64,000 nt of DNA from Thiopseudomonas alkaliphila. Lineage in GTDB: Bacteria > Pseudomonadota > Gammaproteobacteria > Pseudomonadales > Pseudomonadaceae. Position 1 is the first letter of the stretch, and every line of letters begins with the position of its first letter. The stretch lies in assembly GCF_001267175.1 (NCBI RefSeq), contig NZ_CP012358.1:1280501-1344500 (forward strand), given 5' to 3'. The notes beneath the pieces were generated by a model that had not been told where the DNA came from, ran no database searches, and saw only the letters and a program-made list of their open reading frames with translations. Of this stretch, positions 51,718 through 61,503 are shown in pieces. A program made the translations under genes and the position numbers.

Positions 51718-52655
51718 GCCTGTGCTAGGGGGGACTTAAGAAACATTCGCCGCTGCACAGTTGGCTGAAAACTCCAGGCAATAAAACGACTAATTTTTTG
51801 CCCTTGGCTCATATTAAGCACTTTAATTTCCACTACACCGGATAGTTTTTCTAACTCGCGTTTGGCTTGGCGCACATTATCTTGCTTGGATAATAAGCTA
51901 GTAAACCAAGCTACTTGTTGCCCATAACGCTGGCTTTCTCGCACCATGCGCCGAATAAAAGCCACTTCACCACCAGGACACCACAACTCATTACTTTGTC
52001 CACCAAAGTTAAGGGTGGGTAATTGCCGCTCTGGCGCTTGCTTGCCTAAGTTCTTCCACTTCCGCCGACTGCCACTGGCCGCCTCTGCCGCTGAGCTATG
52101 AAAGGGTGGATTACACAGCGTCAACGCAAAACGCTCATCCGCTTGAATCACCCCAGTAAATAACTGTTTGGGATCCGTTTGTAAGCGTAGCTCAATGGCT
52201 GCCTGCAGCTGATTTTGCTGCACAATGTACTGCGCCGAAGCCAAGGCTTGACGATCAATATCCGCCCCCACCATGCGCCAGCCATAATCCAAGTGCCCAA
52301 GTAAGGGATAAATACAATTTGCTCCGGTCCCAATATCCAGCACTTTACAGCCTTGTTGAGCCGTGAGTGCAATGCCATCTTCGACCATTAAATCAGCCAA
52401 GTTATGCACATAATCACCGCGCCCAGGCACCGGTGGGCACAGATAATTAGGCGGAATATCCCAATAGGTTAATCCGTATAACTGCTTAAGTAACGCGCGA
52501 TTGAACACCCGCACGGCTTGTGGATCAGCAAAATTAATGCTGGGTTTGCCATAGGGGTTAGTCAACATAAACTGGGCTAATGCCGGCTCGGCCTGAATCA
52601 GCTGTGGAAAATTATAACGCCCTTGTTGCCGATTACGCGGATGTAGCTGACTCAT
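51714..52655 (-). CDS. rlmF: 23S rRNA (adenine-1618-N6)-methyltransferase
   Basis: A 313-residue SAM-dependent methyltransferase modifying A1618 of 23S rRNA. The RlmF-specific N-terminus (HPRNRQQGRYNFPQL, LTNPYGKPSINFADP) precedes the SAM fold (VLDIGTGANCIYPLLG) and the catalytic NPPFHSS. Length is normal. It converges with the SLC13 gene with overlapping stops and no terminator between them. Confidence 0.94.
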   Translation of the reverse strand: MSQLHPRNRQQGRYNFPQLIQAEPALAQFMLTNPYGKPSINFADPQAVRVFNRALLKQLYGLTYWDIPPNYLCPPVPGRGDYVHNLADLMVEDGIALTAQQGCKVLDIGTGANCIYPLLGHLDYGWRMVGADIDRQALASAQYIVQQNQLQAAIELRLQTDPKQLFTGVIQADERFALTLCNPPFHSSAAEAASGSRRKWKNLGKQAPERQLPTLNFGGQSNELWCPGGEVAFIRRMVRESQRYGQQVAWFTSLLSKQDNVRQAKRELEKLSGVVEIKVLNMSQGQKISRFIAWSFQPTVQRRMFLKSPLAQA

Positions 52656-52677
52656 AATGCCTTGCTTTCCTTAGCCA

Positions 52678-52866
52678 CTAATCTAGCTGTCCACTAAACA
52701 CATCATCGAGCTCTGGCTCGCCCGGAATACTGTGCTCTTCATTGGCCCACGCGCCAAAATCGATCAGCTTGCAACGCTCGCTACAAAAAGGGCGATAGAT
52801 GTTTTCAGCAGTCCAAGCGACGCTTTCACCACAATGAGGACACTCTACTTGGGTCACCTTAGTCAT
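52678..52866 (-). CDS. yacG: DNA gyrase inhibitor YacG
   Basis: A 62-residue zinc protein with CPHCG (9-13) and CSERC (28-32) providing the four zinc ligands, then [15 protein letters not shown], which is family-specific. YacG binds GyrB and blocks DNA binding by gyrase in E. coli. It overlaps coaE by four bases, the conserved coaE-yacG pair. In Pseudomonas this pair follows pilBCD, which are not here. Confidence 0.95.
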   Translation of the reverse strand: MTKVTQVECPHCGESVAWTAENIYRPFCSERCKLIDFGAWANEEHSIPGEPELDDVFSGQLD

Positions 52867-53477
52867 ACGGTTTCTCCACTACTTAACGCTAAATACTGTT
52901 GATGTAACTGCTGCACTTGCTGCCGAATATGGGTTAGGTCTTGATCATTCACTAGCACATCATCGGCCTGTTCTAAACGCTGTAAACGCGAGAGCTGGGC
53001 CTGTAAAATTGCCCGCACTTGCGCTTCGGATACCCCATCACGCTGCATGGTGCGACTGATTTGTAACGCCTCTGGCACATCAATCACCAAGACCCGCTGA
53101 CAAAGCTGGGTTTGCTGTGTCTCAATCAATAACGGCGAGACTAAAATCGCATAGGGCGATGTCGCTGTGGCTAAGTTAGCCACAATGCGCTGACGAATAA
53201 TCGGATGCAATAATTGTTCTAGCCATTGGCGCTGTTCAGGTTGCTGAAAAATTATCGCCCGTAATGCTGCACGATCTAATTGCCCATCAGGCTGAATGAC
53301 CGAAGGCCCAAAGTGTTGAGCTATCGCCACCAAGGCTGGCTCGCCTGGTTCTACCACCCAGCGTGCGGCATCATCGGCATCCACAGTGTGAACGCCAAGC
53401 TCTACAAAACAACTGGCAACCGCCGTTTTACCACTGCCAATACCACCGGTTAAACCGACAATCCAAGGTTTGTGCAT
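52863..53477 (-). CDS. coaE: Dephospho-CoA kinase
   Basis: Phosphorylates the 3'-hydroxyl of dephospho-CoA in the last step of coenzyme A synthesis. The 204 residues show the P-loop GGIGSGKT (11-18), the [13 protein letters not shown] segment, and the lid region. The length is standard. It starts upstream of yacG with which it overlaps. Upstream on the opposite strand lies the decayed gene. Confidence 0.95.
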   Translation of the reverse strand: MHKPWIVGLTGGIGSGKTAVASCFVELGVHTVDADDAARWVVEPGEPALVAIAQHFGPSVIQPDGQLDRAALRAIIFQQPEQRQWLEQLLHPIIRQRIVANLATATSPYAILVSPLLIETQQTQLCQRVLVIDVPEALQISRTMQRDGVSEAQVRAILQAQLSRLQRLEQADDVLVNDQDLTHIRQQVQQLHQQYLALSSGETV

Positions 53478-53562
53478 ACTGACCTTACCCTTAAGTTAAA
53501 GCTGTATAACTCACAGTCAACTGCTAGACTGCGCGCCTCTTGTTCCTGACTTTTGTGACTGA

Positions 53563-54152
53563 TTTTTTGGCAAGGTTTCTAAATTTTTTCGTTCTTCATT
53601 GCTTACCCCAAGCCTTATTGGTGGTTTAATTGCTAGCCCATTTAGCCTTAGCTGCGTGCAGGCTAACCCGCTAGAGCCTATCCCCAGCACACCGGCCTTA
53701 ATTAAAGCCAGCGAGCCCCATGCCGACTACTTGAATAAACTGAAGTAACTGTATCTGACTCAAGATGAGCGTCAAGCTCTGCAACGGCACCTCAATGACC
53801 CACTGGCAGCACAAGCGCTACGCGCTGAATACCAACTCAACCCAAAAAACCGCAACAGTTTAACCTACTCGGTGAGCTATACCGACAGTGCCCAGCTGAA
53901 CATTTGTCGCGAAAAACGTTACATAGCAACGGGGGCAATCCAAGTTAACACTGAAAAAATTGCCGTATTTGGCATTGATCCAGCTGTGACTTATTGCTTG
54001 CCTACAGCAACACTCTACTCAGCACCCTGCGTGACCCAGCCAGCGCCCAAGAAATTAACAACGCCTTATCGGCATTAATCCGCAGCTTACAAAAAACTAA
54101 AATCCAAACTAAAAAAATAGGGAAGCCTAGGCTTCCCTTCATTCGAACTTAG
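53563..54152 (+). pseudogene. Decayed gene for an exported protein, family not recognised
   Basis: An open frame from 53563 encodes a signal-peptide-like stretch (LLTPSLIGGLIASPFSLSC, about 53599-53655) with a lipobox-like LSLSC, but no ATG. It is interrupted by an in-frame TAA at 53746-53748, then continues sensibly (LTQDERQALQRHLNDPLAAQ). Near 53990-54002 the coherent sequence changes frame: one frame ends quickly at 54078, while another continues as AYSNTLLSTLRDPASAQEI into an amphipathic helix and runs through the trpC terminator. A missing start, a nonsense codon and a frameshift together indicate decay. The ancestral product looks like a small exported protein; I do not recognise the family. 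Confidence 0.6.
54111..54137 (-). terminator. Rho-independent terminator after trpC
   Basis: The minus strand reads GGGAAGCC-TA-GGCTTCCC (an 18-base perfect palindrome), then TATTTTTTT, 19 bases after the trpC stop. It overlaps the tail of the pseudogene. Confidence 0.92.
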
Positions 54153-54156
54153 CTGC

Positions 54157-54960
54157 TTATTTTTTAAAAAATAAACGTTGTAGCTCAGCACCCGGATCTT
54201 GTGCGCGCATAAAAGCCTCACCGACTAAAAAGGCATACACCTCGTTAATCTCCATGAGCTCAACATCCGCACGATTTAAAATACCGCTCTCGGTAATCAC
54301 TAATCGATCGGCTGGTACTCGCGGCAATAAATCCATAGTAGTCTCTAACGACACTTCAAAGGTATGCAAGTTGCGGTTATTAATCCCCACCAATGGTGTA
54401 TCTAGCGTAGTGAGTACCCGTTCTAACTCATCGACATCGTGCACTTCCGCCAACACATCAAGTTCTAACTCTTTGGCGCAGGCAGCTAACTCACTCATTT
54501 GCTGATCCGACAAACAAGCGGCAATTAATAAAATGCAATCAGCACCAATCGCTCGAGCTTCTATCACCTGGTAAGGATCAACCATAAAATCCTTACGGAT
54601 AACTGGCAATTCACAGGCATTACGTGCTTCTTGCAAATAACGATCTGCACCTTGGAAGAAATCAATATCGGTCAACACAGATAAACAGGTCGCGCCACCT
54701 TGCTGATAGCTTTGCGCTATTTCTGCAGGATTAAACTCCTCACGCAGAACTCCTTTACTGGGCGAGGCTTTTTTAATCTCAGCGATCACCGCTGGCTTTT
54801 TTGCCGCCGCTTGCGCTTGCAGAGCAGCTGCAAATCCGCGCACTGGGCTTTGCTCTCGAATCTGCGCACGTAATTCGCTAAGGCTAACTAGCTGCTGACG
54901 CTGGGCTACTTCTTGATGCTTTCGCTGAACAATTTTTTCTAATACGGTTGGCAAACTCAT
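54157..54960 (-). CDS. trpC: Indole-3-glycerol-phosphate synthase
   Basis: Closes the indole ring in tryptophan synthesis. It is a 267-residue TIM barrel, monofunctional (no TrpF fusion). The core has [44 protein letters not shown] and VITESGI. An in-frame start at 54984 falls inside trpD; the ATG at 54960 behind AAGGAG is chosen, seven bases after the trpD stop. It is the last gene of the trp cluster and is followed by a terminator. Confidence 0.97.
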   Translation of the reverse strand: MSLPTVLEKIVQRKHQEVAQRQQLVSLSELRAQIREQSPVRGFAAALQAQAAAKKPAVIAEIKKASPSKGVLREEFNPAEIAQSYQQGGATCLSVLTDIDFFQGADRYLQEARNACELPVIRKDFMVDPYQVIEARAIGADCILLIAACLSDQQMSELAACAKELELDVLAEVHDVDELERVLTTLDTPLVGINNRNLHTFEVSLETTMDLLPRVPADRLVITESGILNRADVELMEINEVYAFLVGEAFMRAQDPGAELQRLFFKK

Positions 54961-54967
54961 AGCCGTA

Positions 54968-56002
54968 CTACTCCTTAAACACATTAGTAAAGGCCACTAG
55001 CTCTTGCAGCTTTTCTAAAGCTAGGCCGGTATAGATGGTGTCATGGGCCAAAGCAATGCCCTGCTTTAAGCTGTCGGCAATATTAGCTGCGTAGAGCGCC
55101 GCCCCCGCATTTAAAGCAATCATCTCGGCGGCTTTGTGCGCGTGTTTTCCTTCACGTTTGCCGAGCGCATCTTTAATTAAGGCCGCTGAGGCAGCTGCAT
55201 CTTCCACTTCAAAACCGATGAGTGATTGGCTATTAATGCCAAAATCTTCCGGTTGCACGCGGTACTCAGTGATTTCACCATCTTTCAGTTCAGCAATAAA
55301 GGTCGGCGCGCCCAAACTGATTTCATCCATGCCATCTTGGGCATGCACCACTAATACATGCTCACTGCCTAATCGACGCAGCACTTCGGCTAACGGCCGG
55401 CAAAGCTGCCGACTGAACACCCCTAACACCTGATTTTTAACTTGTGCGGGGTTAGCCATCGGTCCCAAGATATTAAATAAGGTACGCATGCCTAAGTCTT
55501 GGCGAGGTTTACTGGCATAACGCATGGCACCATGGTGCGCAGGGGCAAACATAAAGCCCACGCCTACATGCTCAATACAGCGCACCACTTGCTCGGCTGT
55601 TAACTCCAGATTAATACCAAAAGCTTCTAGCACATCGGCACTGCCACTTTTACCCGAGACTGCACGGTTACCGTGCTTAGCCACCTGGCCACCGGCTGCC
55701 GCCACCACAAAGGAAGCCGCAGTGGAGACGTTAAAAATGTTCATTCCATCGCCGCCCGTACCACAGGTGTCGACTAAATGCTCACCTTCAATCAGCACAG
55801 GCTCTGCCAGTTCACGCAATACCTGCACAGCGCCGACAATCTCTTCAATGCTTTCACTTTTCATACGCATGCCCATTAAAAAGGCACCAATTTGCGCATC
55901 ACTGCATTGTCCGGTCATGATTAAACGCATCACTGACTGCATTTCTTCGGTGGATAAATCCAGGTTACTGGCGATACGATTCATCGCTTCCTTGATATTC
56001 AC
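54968..56002 (-). CDS. trpD: Anthranilate phosphoribosyltransferase
   Basis: Transfers phosphoribosyl from PRPP to anthranilate. The 344-residue protein has the PRPP-binding [16 protein letters not shown] and [19 protein letters not shown], and [13 protein letters not shown] for anthranilate. It is monofunctional, not fused to TrpG. It overlaps trpG by four bases, suggesting coupled translation. Confidence 0.98.
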   Translation of the reverse strand: MNIKEAMNRIASNLDLSTEEMQSVMRLIMTGQCSDAQIGAFLMGMRMKSESIEEIVGAVQVLRELAEPVLIEGEHLVDTCGTGGDGMNIFNVSTAASFVVAAAGGQVAKHGNRAVSGKSGSADVLEAFGINLELTAEQVVRCIEHVGVGFMFAPAHHGAMRYASKPRQDLGMRTLFNILGPMANPAQVKNQVLGVFSRQLCRPLAEVLRRLGSEHVLVVHAQDGMDEISLGAPTFIAELKDGEITEYRVQPEDFGINSQSLIGFEVEDAAASAALIKDALGKREGKHAHKAAEMIALNAGAALYAANIADSLKQGIALAHDTIYTGLALEKLQELVAFTNVFKE

Positions 56003-56595
56003 TGACGCATTCCCCCTTGTTGCTGTAAGAAGTTGGCCAGTAACTCATGACCTTGTTCGGTTAAAATCGACTCTGGGTGAAATTGCACCCCTTCAATCTG
56101 ATACTGGGTATGACGCACGCCCATGATCGCCTCTAATTGCCCCTGCTCATCGCTAGTCCAAGCCGTTAACTCTAAGCTCTCAGGTAAGCTGGCCGGATCA
56201 ATCACCAAAGAATGATAACGGGTCACACTTAGCGGGTTATTCAGACCCTGAAACACCCCCTGATTGACATGGGTTACCAGACTGGTTTTACCGTGCATTG
56301 GCTGCGCTGCGCGAACAATAGTGCCGCCAAATACTTGGCCGATGCTCTGATGACCAAGGCACACGCCCAAAATAGGACAAACACCGGCAAACGCTTTGAT
56401 TACCTCCATCGAAACTCCCGCCTGATTCGGCGTGCAAGGGCCTGGCGATATAACGATGCGCTCCGGGTTTAGTTGCTCAATCGCGGCTAGGTCCAGTTGA
56501 TCATTTCGTATCACCTGCACTTCTGCGCCTAATTCAGCAAAATACTGCACTAGATTCCAAGTAAAGGAATCATAGTTATCAATCATCAACAACAT
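55999..56595 (-). CDS. trpG: Anthranilate synthase glutaminase component
   Basis: A class I glutamine amidotransferase that supplies ammonia to TrpE; in many bacteria the same protein also serves p-aminobenzoate synthase. The 198 residues have [10 protein letters not shown], the nucleophile Cys79 in [11 protein letters not shown], and the His/Glu pair in QFHPESIL. It lies 46 bases after ddh, too close for the separate trpGDC leader described in Pseudomonas, so it probably belongs to the trpE transcript. Confidence 0.96.
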   Translation of the reverse strand: MLLMIDNYDSFTWNLVQYFAELGAEVQVIRNDQLDLAAIEQLNPERIVISPGPCTPNQAGVSMEVIKAFAGVCPILGVCLGHQSIGQVFGGTIVRAAQPMHGKTSLVTHVNQGVFQGLNNPLSVTRYHSLVIDPASLPESLELTAWTSDEQGQLEAIMGVRHTQYQIEGVQFHPESILTEQGHELLANFLQQQGGMRQ

Positions 56596-56641
56596 GGGCG
56601 TTCCTTAGTGCGCTGCCATGGTTAGGCAGCGCGATAGCCAA

Positions 56642-57628
56642 TTACAACAGTTCTTTGCGCAGTTGCGCTGGACTCTTAGGCGATAGCAAACCAAAAGGAA
56701 TATCAAATACCGTTTTAGCGCCAATATCCCCTACGTGATTTAACCGGTGCACAGCGCGGGCATAAGCAACCAACACACTGGAGGTAAACTCAGGGTTACT
56801 GCCAAGTGCTAACGAGAACTCAACATTTTGTTGGGTGCCTAAGCCACTTTTACCACTGCGAATCACAAAACCGCCATGCGGCATAGCACTGTGCTCACTA
56901 GCTAGCGTCTGCTCGTCAATAAAGTGCACAGTGGTGTCGTAGTCAGCAAAATAGTCAGGCATGGTGACAATCGCTTGCTTCACCGCCTCGGCATCGGCGC
57001 CTGCTTCTAGCACCACATAGCACTCACGGGTATGTTTTTCCCGAGTAGAGAGCTCTGGCTGTTCGCCGGCTCGCACGCGGTTCATTGCTTGCTCGGACGG
57101 CAAGGTATACTGCACCCCAGCTTTGACTCCCGGCACTCGTCGTACTGCATCGGAGTGACCTTGACTGAGACCTTTACCCCAAAAAGTATAGGTTTCTCCT
57201 ACCGGTAGTACGCATTCACCGATCAGTCGATTCAGTGAGAATAAGCCTGGATCCCAGCCCACCGATAACAAGGCGGTTTTGCCATGTTCACGGGCGGGCT
57301 GATCGACTGCTTCAAAGTACTCAGGAATCTTAGCGTGGGTATCAAAGCTATCGACTGTATTAAACAATGCGGCCAACGCTGGGCCTTGCTCTGGCAGATC
57401 ACTTTTTGAGCCACCACATAAAATCATCACATCAATTTGCTCGGTGTACTTGGCCACATCTTGCATCGCATATACCGGTACCTCAGCACTCAGCAACTGC
57501 ACCGAAGCTGGATCGCGGCGACTAAATACCGCCACTAACTCCATATCTTCGTTTTGCCCGATGGCCGCTTCAACTCCACGACCTAGATTGCCGTAACCAG
57601 CAATTCCGATTCTGATTTTTTGTGTCAT
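56642..57628 (-). CDS. ddh: meso-Diaminopimelate dehydrogenase
   Basis: An NADPH enzyme that makes meso-diaminopimelate directly from tetrahydrodipicolinate and ammonia, a one-step bypass of the succinylase branch toward lysine and peptidoglycan. The 328 residues begin with the Rossmann motif GIAGYGNLGRGVE, then VFSRRDP, CGGSKSDLPEQGP, and the substrate-binding SVGWDPGLFSLNR, KGLSQGHSDAVRRVPGV and HTRECYVVLE, all typical of Ddh. The ATG at 57628 has GGGAG upstream. It lies between trpE and trpG in the same direction. The enzyme is uncommon in gammaproteobacteria, so horizontal acquisition is possible. Confidence 0.93.
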   Translation of the reverse strand: MTQKIRIGIAGYGNLGRGVEAAIGQNEDMELVAVFSRRDPASVQLLSAEVPVYAMQDVAKYTEQIDVMILCGGSKSDLPEQGPALAALFNTVDSFDTHAKIPEYFEAVDQPAREHGKTALLSVGWDPGLFSLNRLIGECVLPVGETYTFWGKGLSQGHSDAVRRVPGVKAGVQYTLPSEQAMNRVRAGEQPELSTREKHTRECYVVLEAGADAEAVKQAIVTMPDYFADYDTTVHFIDEQTLASEHSAMPHGGFVIRSGKSGLGTQQNVEFSLALGSNPEFTSSVLVAYARAVHRLNHVGDIGAKTVFDIPFGLLSPKSPAQLRKELL

Positions 57629-57710
57629 TTTGCTCTCCCGTTGTTTCACTGCACAGCAACAAACTGCGCACTCTAGCGACTACCCCGACTCTGCCTGGCT
57701 GGCTCGCTCA

Positions 57711-59189
57711 TTACTTGTGTGGCTGACTGGCTAAAGCCACTGCTTTAAACATCGCACGGCGCTTATTTAAGGTTTCTTCCCACTCTAATTGCGGCTGTGA
57801 ATCGCTGACAATCCCGGCACCCGCCTGAACATGCAGCTGTCCGTCTTGAATGACCGCGGTGCGAATCGCAATGGCGGTATCCATATTGCCATTCCACGCC
57901 AAATAGCCAACTGCTCCGCCATACACGCCACGCTTGACTGGCTCCAACTCATCAATAATTTCCATCGCCCGCACCTTAGGTGCGCCGGATAAGGTACCGG
58001 CCGGTAAAATAGAGCGCAGCGCATCCATTGCGTTCAGTTGTGGCTGAATTTGGCCAGTGACATTCGACACTATATGCATTACGTTGGAATAGCGTTCGAT
58101 AATCATTTTTTCCGTGACCTTAACACTACCGGTTTGCGCCACCTGCCCCACATCATTACGGCCTAAATCGATTAGCATTAAATGCTCAGACAACTCTTTT
58201 TTATCGGACAGTAAGTCTTGCTCTAAAGCCAGGTCTTCTTCGTTAGTTGCCCCACGTGGCCGAGTGCCGGCAATTGGGCGCACGGTGACCAAGCCATCTT
58301 CAACACGCACTAAAACTTCAGGCGAACTACCCACTACATGGAAGTCACCAAAGTTAAAGAAGTACATATAGGGGGTTGGATTAGAGCTACGTAAAGCACG
58401 GTATAAATCAATCGGCGCAGCGGTAAACGGAATCGACATCCGCTGCGAGATCACCACCTGCATGCAGTCACCCGCGGCAATATAGTCCTTAATTTTATTC
58501 ACCGAGTTTAAATAATCAGCCTGAGTAAAACTGGAAATAAACGCAGGTTCTGGCTGATTAGCTAACTGTGGATTTAATCCTGGGCGCGGCGTAATTGGCT
58601 GACGTAGTTGCTCCATCAGCTGATCCAGTTGTAATTGCGCCTGCTGATAGGCATCGTCTTGCTCGGGATCAGCCAATACGATTAAATGCAGTTTACCGGC
58701 CAAGTTATCAAACACCACAACAGCTTCTGAAACCAGTAGCAAGATATCAGGATTTTGTAGAGTGTCTTGGCTTGGCGCTGGTCCTAATTTAGGTTGCACA
58801 TAGCGTACACAATCATAGCCAAAGTAGCCGACTAAGCCGCCATTAAAACGGGGTAAGCCAGCAATATGCGGCACCTGATAGCGCGCCTGAAAGTCTTCAA
58901 CAAAGGCAAGCGGGTCGGTGGTTTCACATGATTCAATTAGCTCACCTTGGTGATGAATTTCCACTAACTCACCGCGGGCACTAAGAACAGTTTTAGCGGC
59001 CAAGCCGATAATCGAGTAACGCCCCCACTTTTCACCGCCCTGAACTGATTCCAAGAGATAACTATTGGGTGCATCGGCAAGTTTTAAATAAATCGATAAC
59101 GGTGTGTCAAAGTCGGCGAGGGTTTCGCGGGACACAGGAATGCGGTTATAGCCTTGCTCGGCTAAGCATTGAAATTCTTCAAAATTCAT
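57711..59189 (-). CDS. trpE: Anthranilate synthase component I
   Basis: Converts chorismate plus ammonia to anthranilate with TrpG, with feedback inhibition by tryptophan. The 492-residue protein carries the N-terminal inhibitor-binding [19 protein letters not shown] (about 43-61) and the chorismate-binding motifs [38 protein letters not shown] and [11 protein letters not shown] start at 59249 is in frame, but the ATG at 59189 with GAGG upstream matches the family. A leader peptide with three Trp codons precedes it, so attenuation is likely. Confidence 0.97.
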   Translation of the reverse strand: MNFEEFQCLAEQGYNRIPVSRETLADFDTPLSIYLKLADAPNSYLLESVQGGEKWGRYSIIGLAAKTVLSARGELVEIHHQGELIESCETTDPLAFVEDFQARYQVPHIAGLPRFNGGLVGYFGYDCVRYVQPKLGPAPSQDTLQNPDILLLVSEAVVVFDNLAGKLHLIVLADPEQDDAYQQAQLQLDQLMEQLRQPITPRPGLNPQLANQPEPAFISSFTQADYLNSVNKIKDYIAAGDCMQVVISQRMSIPFTAAPIDLYRALRSSNPTPYMYFFNFGDFHVVGSSPEVLVRVEDGLVTVRPIAGTRPRGATNEEDLALEQDLLSDKKELSEHLMLIDLGRNDVGQVAQTGSVKVTEKMIIERYSNVMHIVSNVTGQIQPQLNAMDALRSILPAGTLSGAPKVRAMEIIDELEPVKRGVYGGAVGYLAWNGNMDTAIAIRTAVIQDGQLHVQAGAGIVSDSQPQLEWEETLNKRRAMFKAVALASQPHK

Positions 59190-59242
59190 AGCAACCTCGT
59201 GGTTTGAGGAGGGACAACAAAAATAAGTATGTGCAAACAGGC

Positions 59243-59303
59243 TCGGCAAAGTTGCCGATAGAATAAATTAGGCGCGCCAGCGCCAACGGCCATTAGCCGC
59301 TGG
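59243..59303 (-). promoter_or_regulatory. trp leader RNA hairpins
   Basis: On the minus strand, CCAGCGGC-TAATG-GCCGTTGG (59283-59303, one G-U pair) falls inside the leader peptide just before its tandem Trp codons. TCGGCA-ACTT-TGCCGA (59243-59258) lies just after its stop. A ribosome stalled at the Trp codons would disrupt the first. The second lacks a proper U run, so the exact mode of termination is unclear. Confidence 0.5.
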
Positions 59304-59339
59304 TACATATTTAGTCCACTGTTTGCAAATAACGACCAC
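59268..59339 (-). CDS. trpL: trp operon leader peptide
   Basis: A 23-codon ORF starting GTG at 59339, preceded by AAGGGGAATCTC, an adequate ribosome site. Its peptide contains three Trp residues (positions 8, 19, 21), the last two within GRWRWRA immediately before the TAA. Three Trp codons in so short an ORF directly upstream of trpE are the hallmark of transcription attenuation, as described for trpE and trpGDC in Pseudomonas putida. It is about 80 bases upstream of trpE and about 38 bases after the predicted transcription start. Confidence 0.8.
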   Translation of the reverse strand: MVVICKQWTKYVPAANGRWRWRA

Positions 59340-59383
59340 GAGATTCCCCTTGGTGAGCGGTATGCAGTAAAAGAATAACTAGA

Positions 59384-59412
59384 ACACTAGCCGAAGCACC
59401 GACGCAGCGCAA
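59384..59412 (-). promoter_or_regulatory. Putative trp operon promoter
   Basis: TTGCGC (complement of 59407-59412), 17 bases, TAGTGT (complement of 59384-59389). It is a moderate sigma-70 match, placed correctly between the gph terminator and the leader peptide. Confidence 0.45.
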
Positions 59413-59449
59413 CTGCTTTTTTGTTCTAACAATATTATTTAACTTATTC

Positions 59450-59475
59450 AAAAAAAATGAGCCTTAATCGGCTCA
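59450..59475 (-). terminator. Terminator after gph
   Basis: TGAGCC/GGCTCA stem with a six-base loop and eight T residues on the minus strand. A T run also follows on the other side, so it may work both ways. It separates rpe-gph from the trp cluster. Confidence 0.9.
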
Positions 59476-59496
59476 CTTTTTTATTTCAGCTAAACT

Positions 59497-60180
59497 TTAT
59501 TGCACTAACTCAGCCAAGCTATCAATAATCCAGTCAGGATATTCTTGCTCAATCGGTAAACCATGGTTATAGCCATAGGTTAGCGCGACACTCAATACTC
59601 CAGCGGCTTTAGCCGCCAAAATATCATTTCGCGAATCGCCCACAAAGACTGCTTGCTCTGGCTGTACCTTAGCCTGCTGTAAGACCCAATTAATCCCGTA
59701 AGGATCAGGTTTACGCTGGGCAAACGTATCTCCACCCACCACCCAGTCAAAAAATTGAGTGAGTCCATGGCGCTCAAACAGCGCTGGCAAAAACTGCTCA
59801 GGCTTATTGGTTACTAAAGCCAAGGCAATCCCCTGCTGCTTGAGCGTCGTCAAGGTGGCTAGCACTTGAGGATACAGCACGGTTAAATCATGCTGCTGCT
59901 CATATAACTGTAAAAATAAAGTGAGCGCTGCCGCTGCTTCTGCGTTATCTACCGGACTTGCATCGAGCGCATCGGCCAATGCACGGCGCACTAACACCTC
60001 TGCACCATTTCCTACCCATAGGCGCACCTTATCGAGGCCCGCTGCCGGGCGTCCAAGCTGCAACAACATTTGATCAGTCGCTGCGGCTAAATCAGGTACC
60101 GAATCAACTAAGGTGCCATCTAGATCGAACATGATAAGCTGCGGTAGCTGTCCTGAAAATCGAGTAGTTAAGCCTTGCAC
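59497..60180 (-). CDS. gph: Phosphoglycolate phosphatase
   Basis: A HAD-superfamily phosphatase removing 2-phosphoglycolate formed during repair of oxidised DNA ends. The 227 residues have motif I FDLDGTLVDS (18-27, nucleophile and acid Asp), motif II VTNKPE, the Lys and acidic motif KPDPYGINW/VFVGDSRNDILAAKAAG. The class I cap lies between motifs I and II. It is 5 bases after rpe, the rpe-gph-trpE order of Pseudomonas. Confidence 0.93.
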   Translation of the reverse strand: MQGLTTRFSGQLPQLIMFDLDGTLVDSVPDLAAATDQMLLQLGRPAAGLDKVRLWVGNGAEVLVRRALADALDASPVDNAEAAAALTLFLQLYEQQHDLTVLYPQVLATLTTLKQQGIALALVTNKPEQFLPALFERHGLTQFFDWVVGGDTFAQRKPDPYGINWVLQQAKVQPEQAVFVGDSRNDILAAKAAGVLSVALTYGYNHGLPIEQEYPDWIIDSLAELVQ

Positions 60181-60185
60181 AGCTT

Positions 60186-60857
60186 TTATTTCACCTCCGC
60201 TAACTCAGCGCGCATCTGCTGAATCACAGCCTGATAATCAGGCGCATTAAAAATAGCCGACCCAGCGACAAAGGTATCGGCACCGGCTTGGGCAATTTGA
60301 CGAATGTTCTGCACGTTGACGCCACCATCAACTTCTAAACGAATGGCTTGGCCACTTTGATCAATTAACTGTCTTGCTTGACGCAGCTTTTCTAAGGTAT
60401 GGGGAATAAATTTTTGCCCACCAAACCCTGGGTTTACGCTCATTAACAACACCATGTCAATTTTATCCATGACATGCTGTAATACATCTAATGACGTCGC
60501 TGGATTAAACACTAAACCTGCCTTGCAGCCGCCATCTTTAATCAATTGCAACGAACGATCAATATGCTCGGAAGCCTCAGGGTGAAAGGTAATGTAAGTG
60601 GCGCCAGCTTCAATGAAGTCACCAATGATCCGATCCACTGGCTTAACCATTAAGTGCACATCAATCGGCGCTGTCACACCATATTTACGCAACGCACTGC
60701 ATACCATAGGCCCAATAGTTAGATTAGGCACATAGTGGTTGTCCATTACGTCAAAGTGCACAATATCTGCCCCGGCCGCTAACACACGGTCAACATCTTC
60801 ACCTAAACGGGCAAAGTCAGCAGATAAAATGGATGGGGCAATAGCATAGGGTTGCAT
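60186..60857 (-). CDS. rpe: Ribulose-phosphate 3-epimerase
   Basis: Interconverts ribulose 5-phosphate and xylulose 5-phosphate in the pentose phosphate pathway. The 223-residue TIM barrel shows [55 protein letters not shown] and VDGGVN, with metal-binding and catalytic Asp residues intact. It is followed closely by gph. Confidence 0.97.
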   Translation of the reverse strand: MQPYAIAPSILSADFARLGEDVDRVLAAGADIVHFDVMDNHYVPNLTIGPMVCSALRKYGVTAPIDVHLMVKPVDRIIGDFIEAGATYITFHPEASEHIDRSLQLIKDGGCKAGLVFNPATSLDVLQHVMDKIDMVLLMSVNPGFGGQKFIPHTLEKLRQARQLIDQSGQAIRLEVDGGVNVQNIRQIAQAGADTFVAGSAIFNAPDYQAVIQQMRAELAEVK

Positions 60858-60928
60858 TGATTTTCCTCAAGGCGTGGGAGTCAAAAAAATTAGTTAAATG
60901 ATAGCCTGAATTGATCGCCCAGCGGCAA

Positions 60929-61483
60929 TTACTCATCATCAGTTAAGACTTGCACCTGTTTTGCGATAATTGCATAGGCAGCATCAGCCAGTTCATTACT
61001 GATCGGCTCAACCTTTAATGTACCTTCCACCCACAATGGCTCGTAGATATCGGGCAAGGCAATGCCTTTAGCATAGCGCACTAATACGATTTGATTAGGA
61101 GGCGGAGGAGGCACATGAATACATGCCCCAGGATAAGGCACTAAGAAAAACTCAATATAGTCACTTTGCTCATTGGTCTCTAAGGGCACAGGATATCCAG
61201 CAAGTGCGATTTGCTTACCATCAAGCGCAGGCACAGTTTTATTAGAAAACATGACCTCAGGCAGGTTTTTATCCTGATTTTTTAGGCCTCCAGGGCTATA
61301 AAAGCCACTCTCAGCCTCTGGGCCGGTATGCTCAATTTCTGGCATATTAAGCAACGCCTCAACATCTGAGGCAGGCATTAACTCTAACCAGTCTAATTCT
61401 TCAGCAGCCAAAACCCATTGTGCTGCGCTACTTATTAGTAGCACAGCACAAAGCAGCGATTTAAAATTTATTTGCTTAAGCAC
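60929..61483 (-). CDS. DUF3299 exported protein
   Basis: A 184-residue protein with a Sec signal peptide (hydrophobic 9-25, cleavage near VLAAEE). The segment DYIEFFLVPYPGACIHVPPPPPNQIV (residues ~115-140, quoted in part: FFLVPYPGACIHVPPPPPNQ) is the hallmark of DUF3299, a family often found beside metal transport or lipoprotein-export genes. No known biochemical function. It stands alone between rpe and the GlsB-like gene, with a promoter not identified. Confidence 0.82.
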   Translation of the reverse strand: MLKQINFKSLLCAVLLISSAAQWVLAAEELDWLELMPASDVEALLNMPEIEHTGPEAESGFYSPGGLKNQDKNLPEVMFSNKTVPALDGKQIALAGYPVPLETNEQSDYIEFFLVPYPGACIHVPPPPPNQIVLVRYAKGIALPDIYEPLWVEGTLKVEPISNELADAAYAIIAKQVQVLTDDE

Positions 61484-61503
61484 TGCATAACCATGTTACA
61501 TCG

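Noticed and set aside
55524..56126. 200-codon plus-strand ORF
   Set aside because: Antisense to trpD and trpG, both convincing. The composition (Ser/Thr/Pro-rich) is typical of shadow frames.
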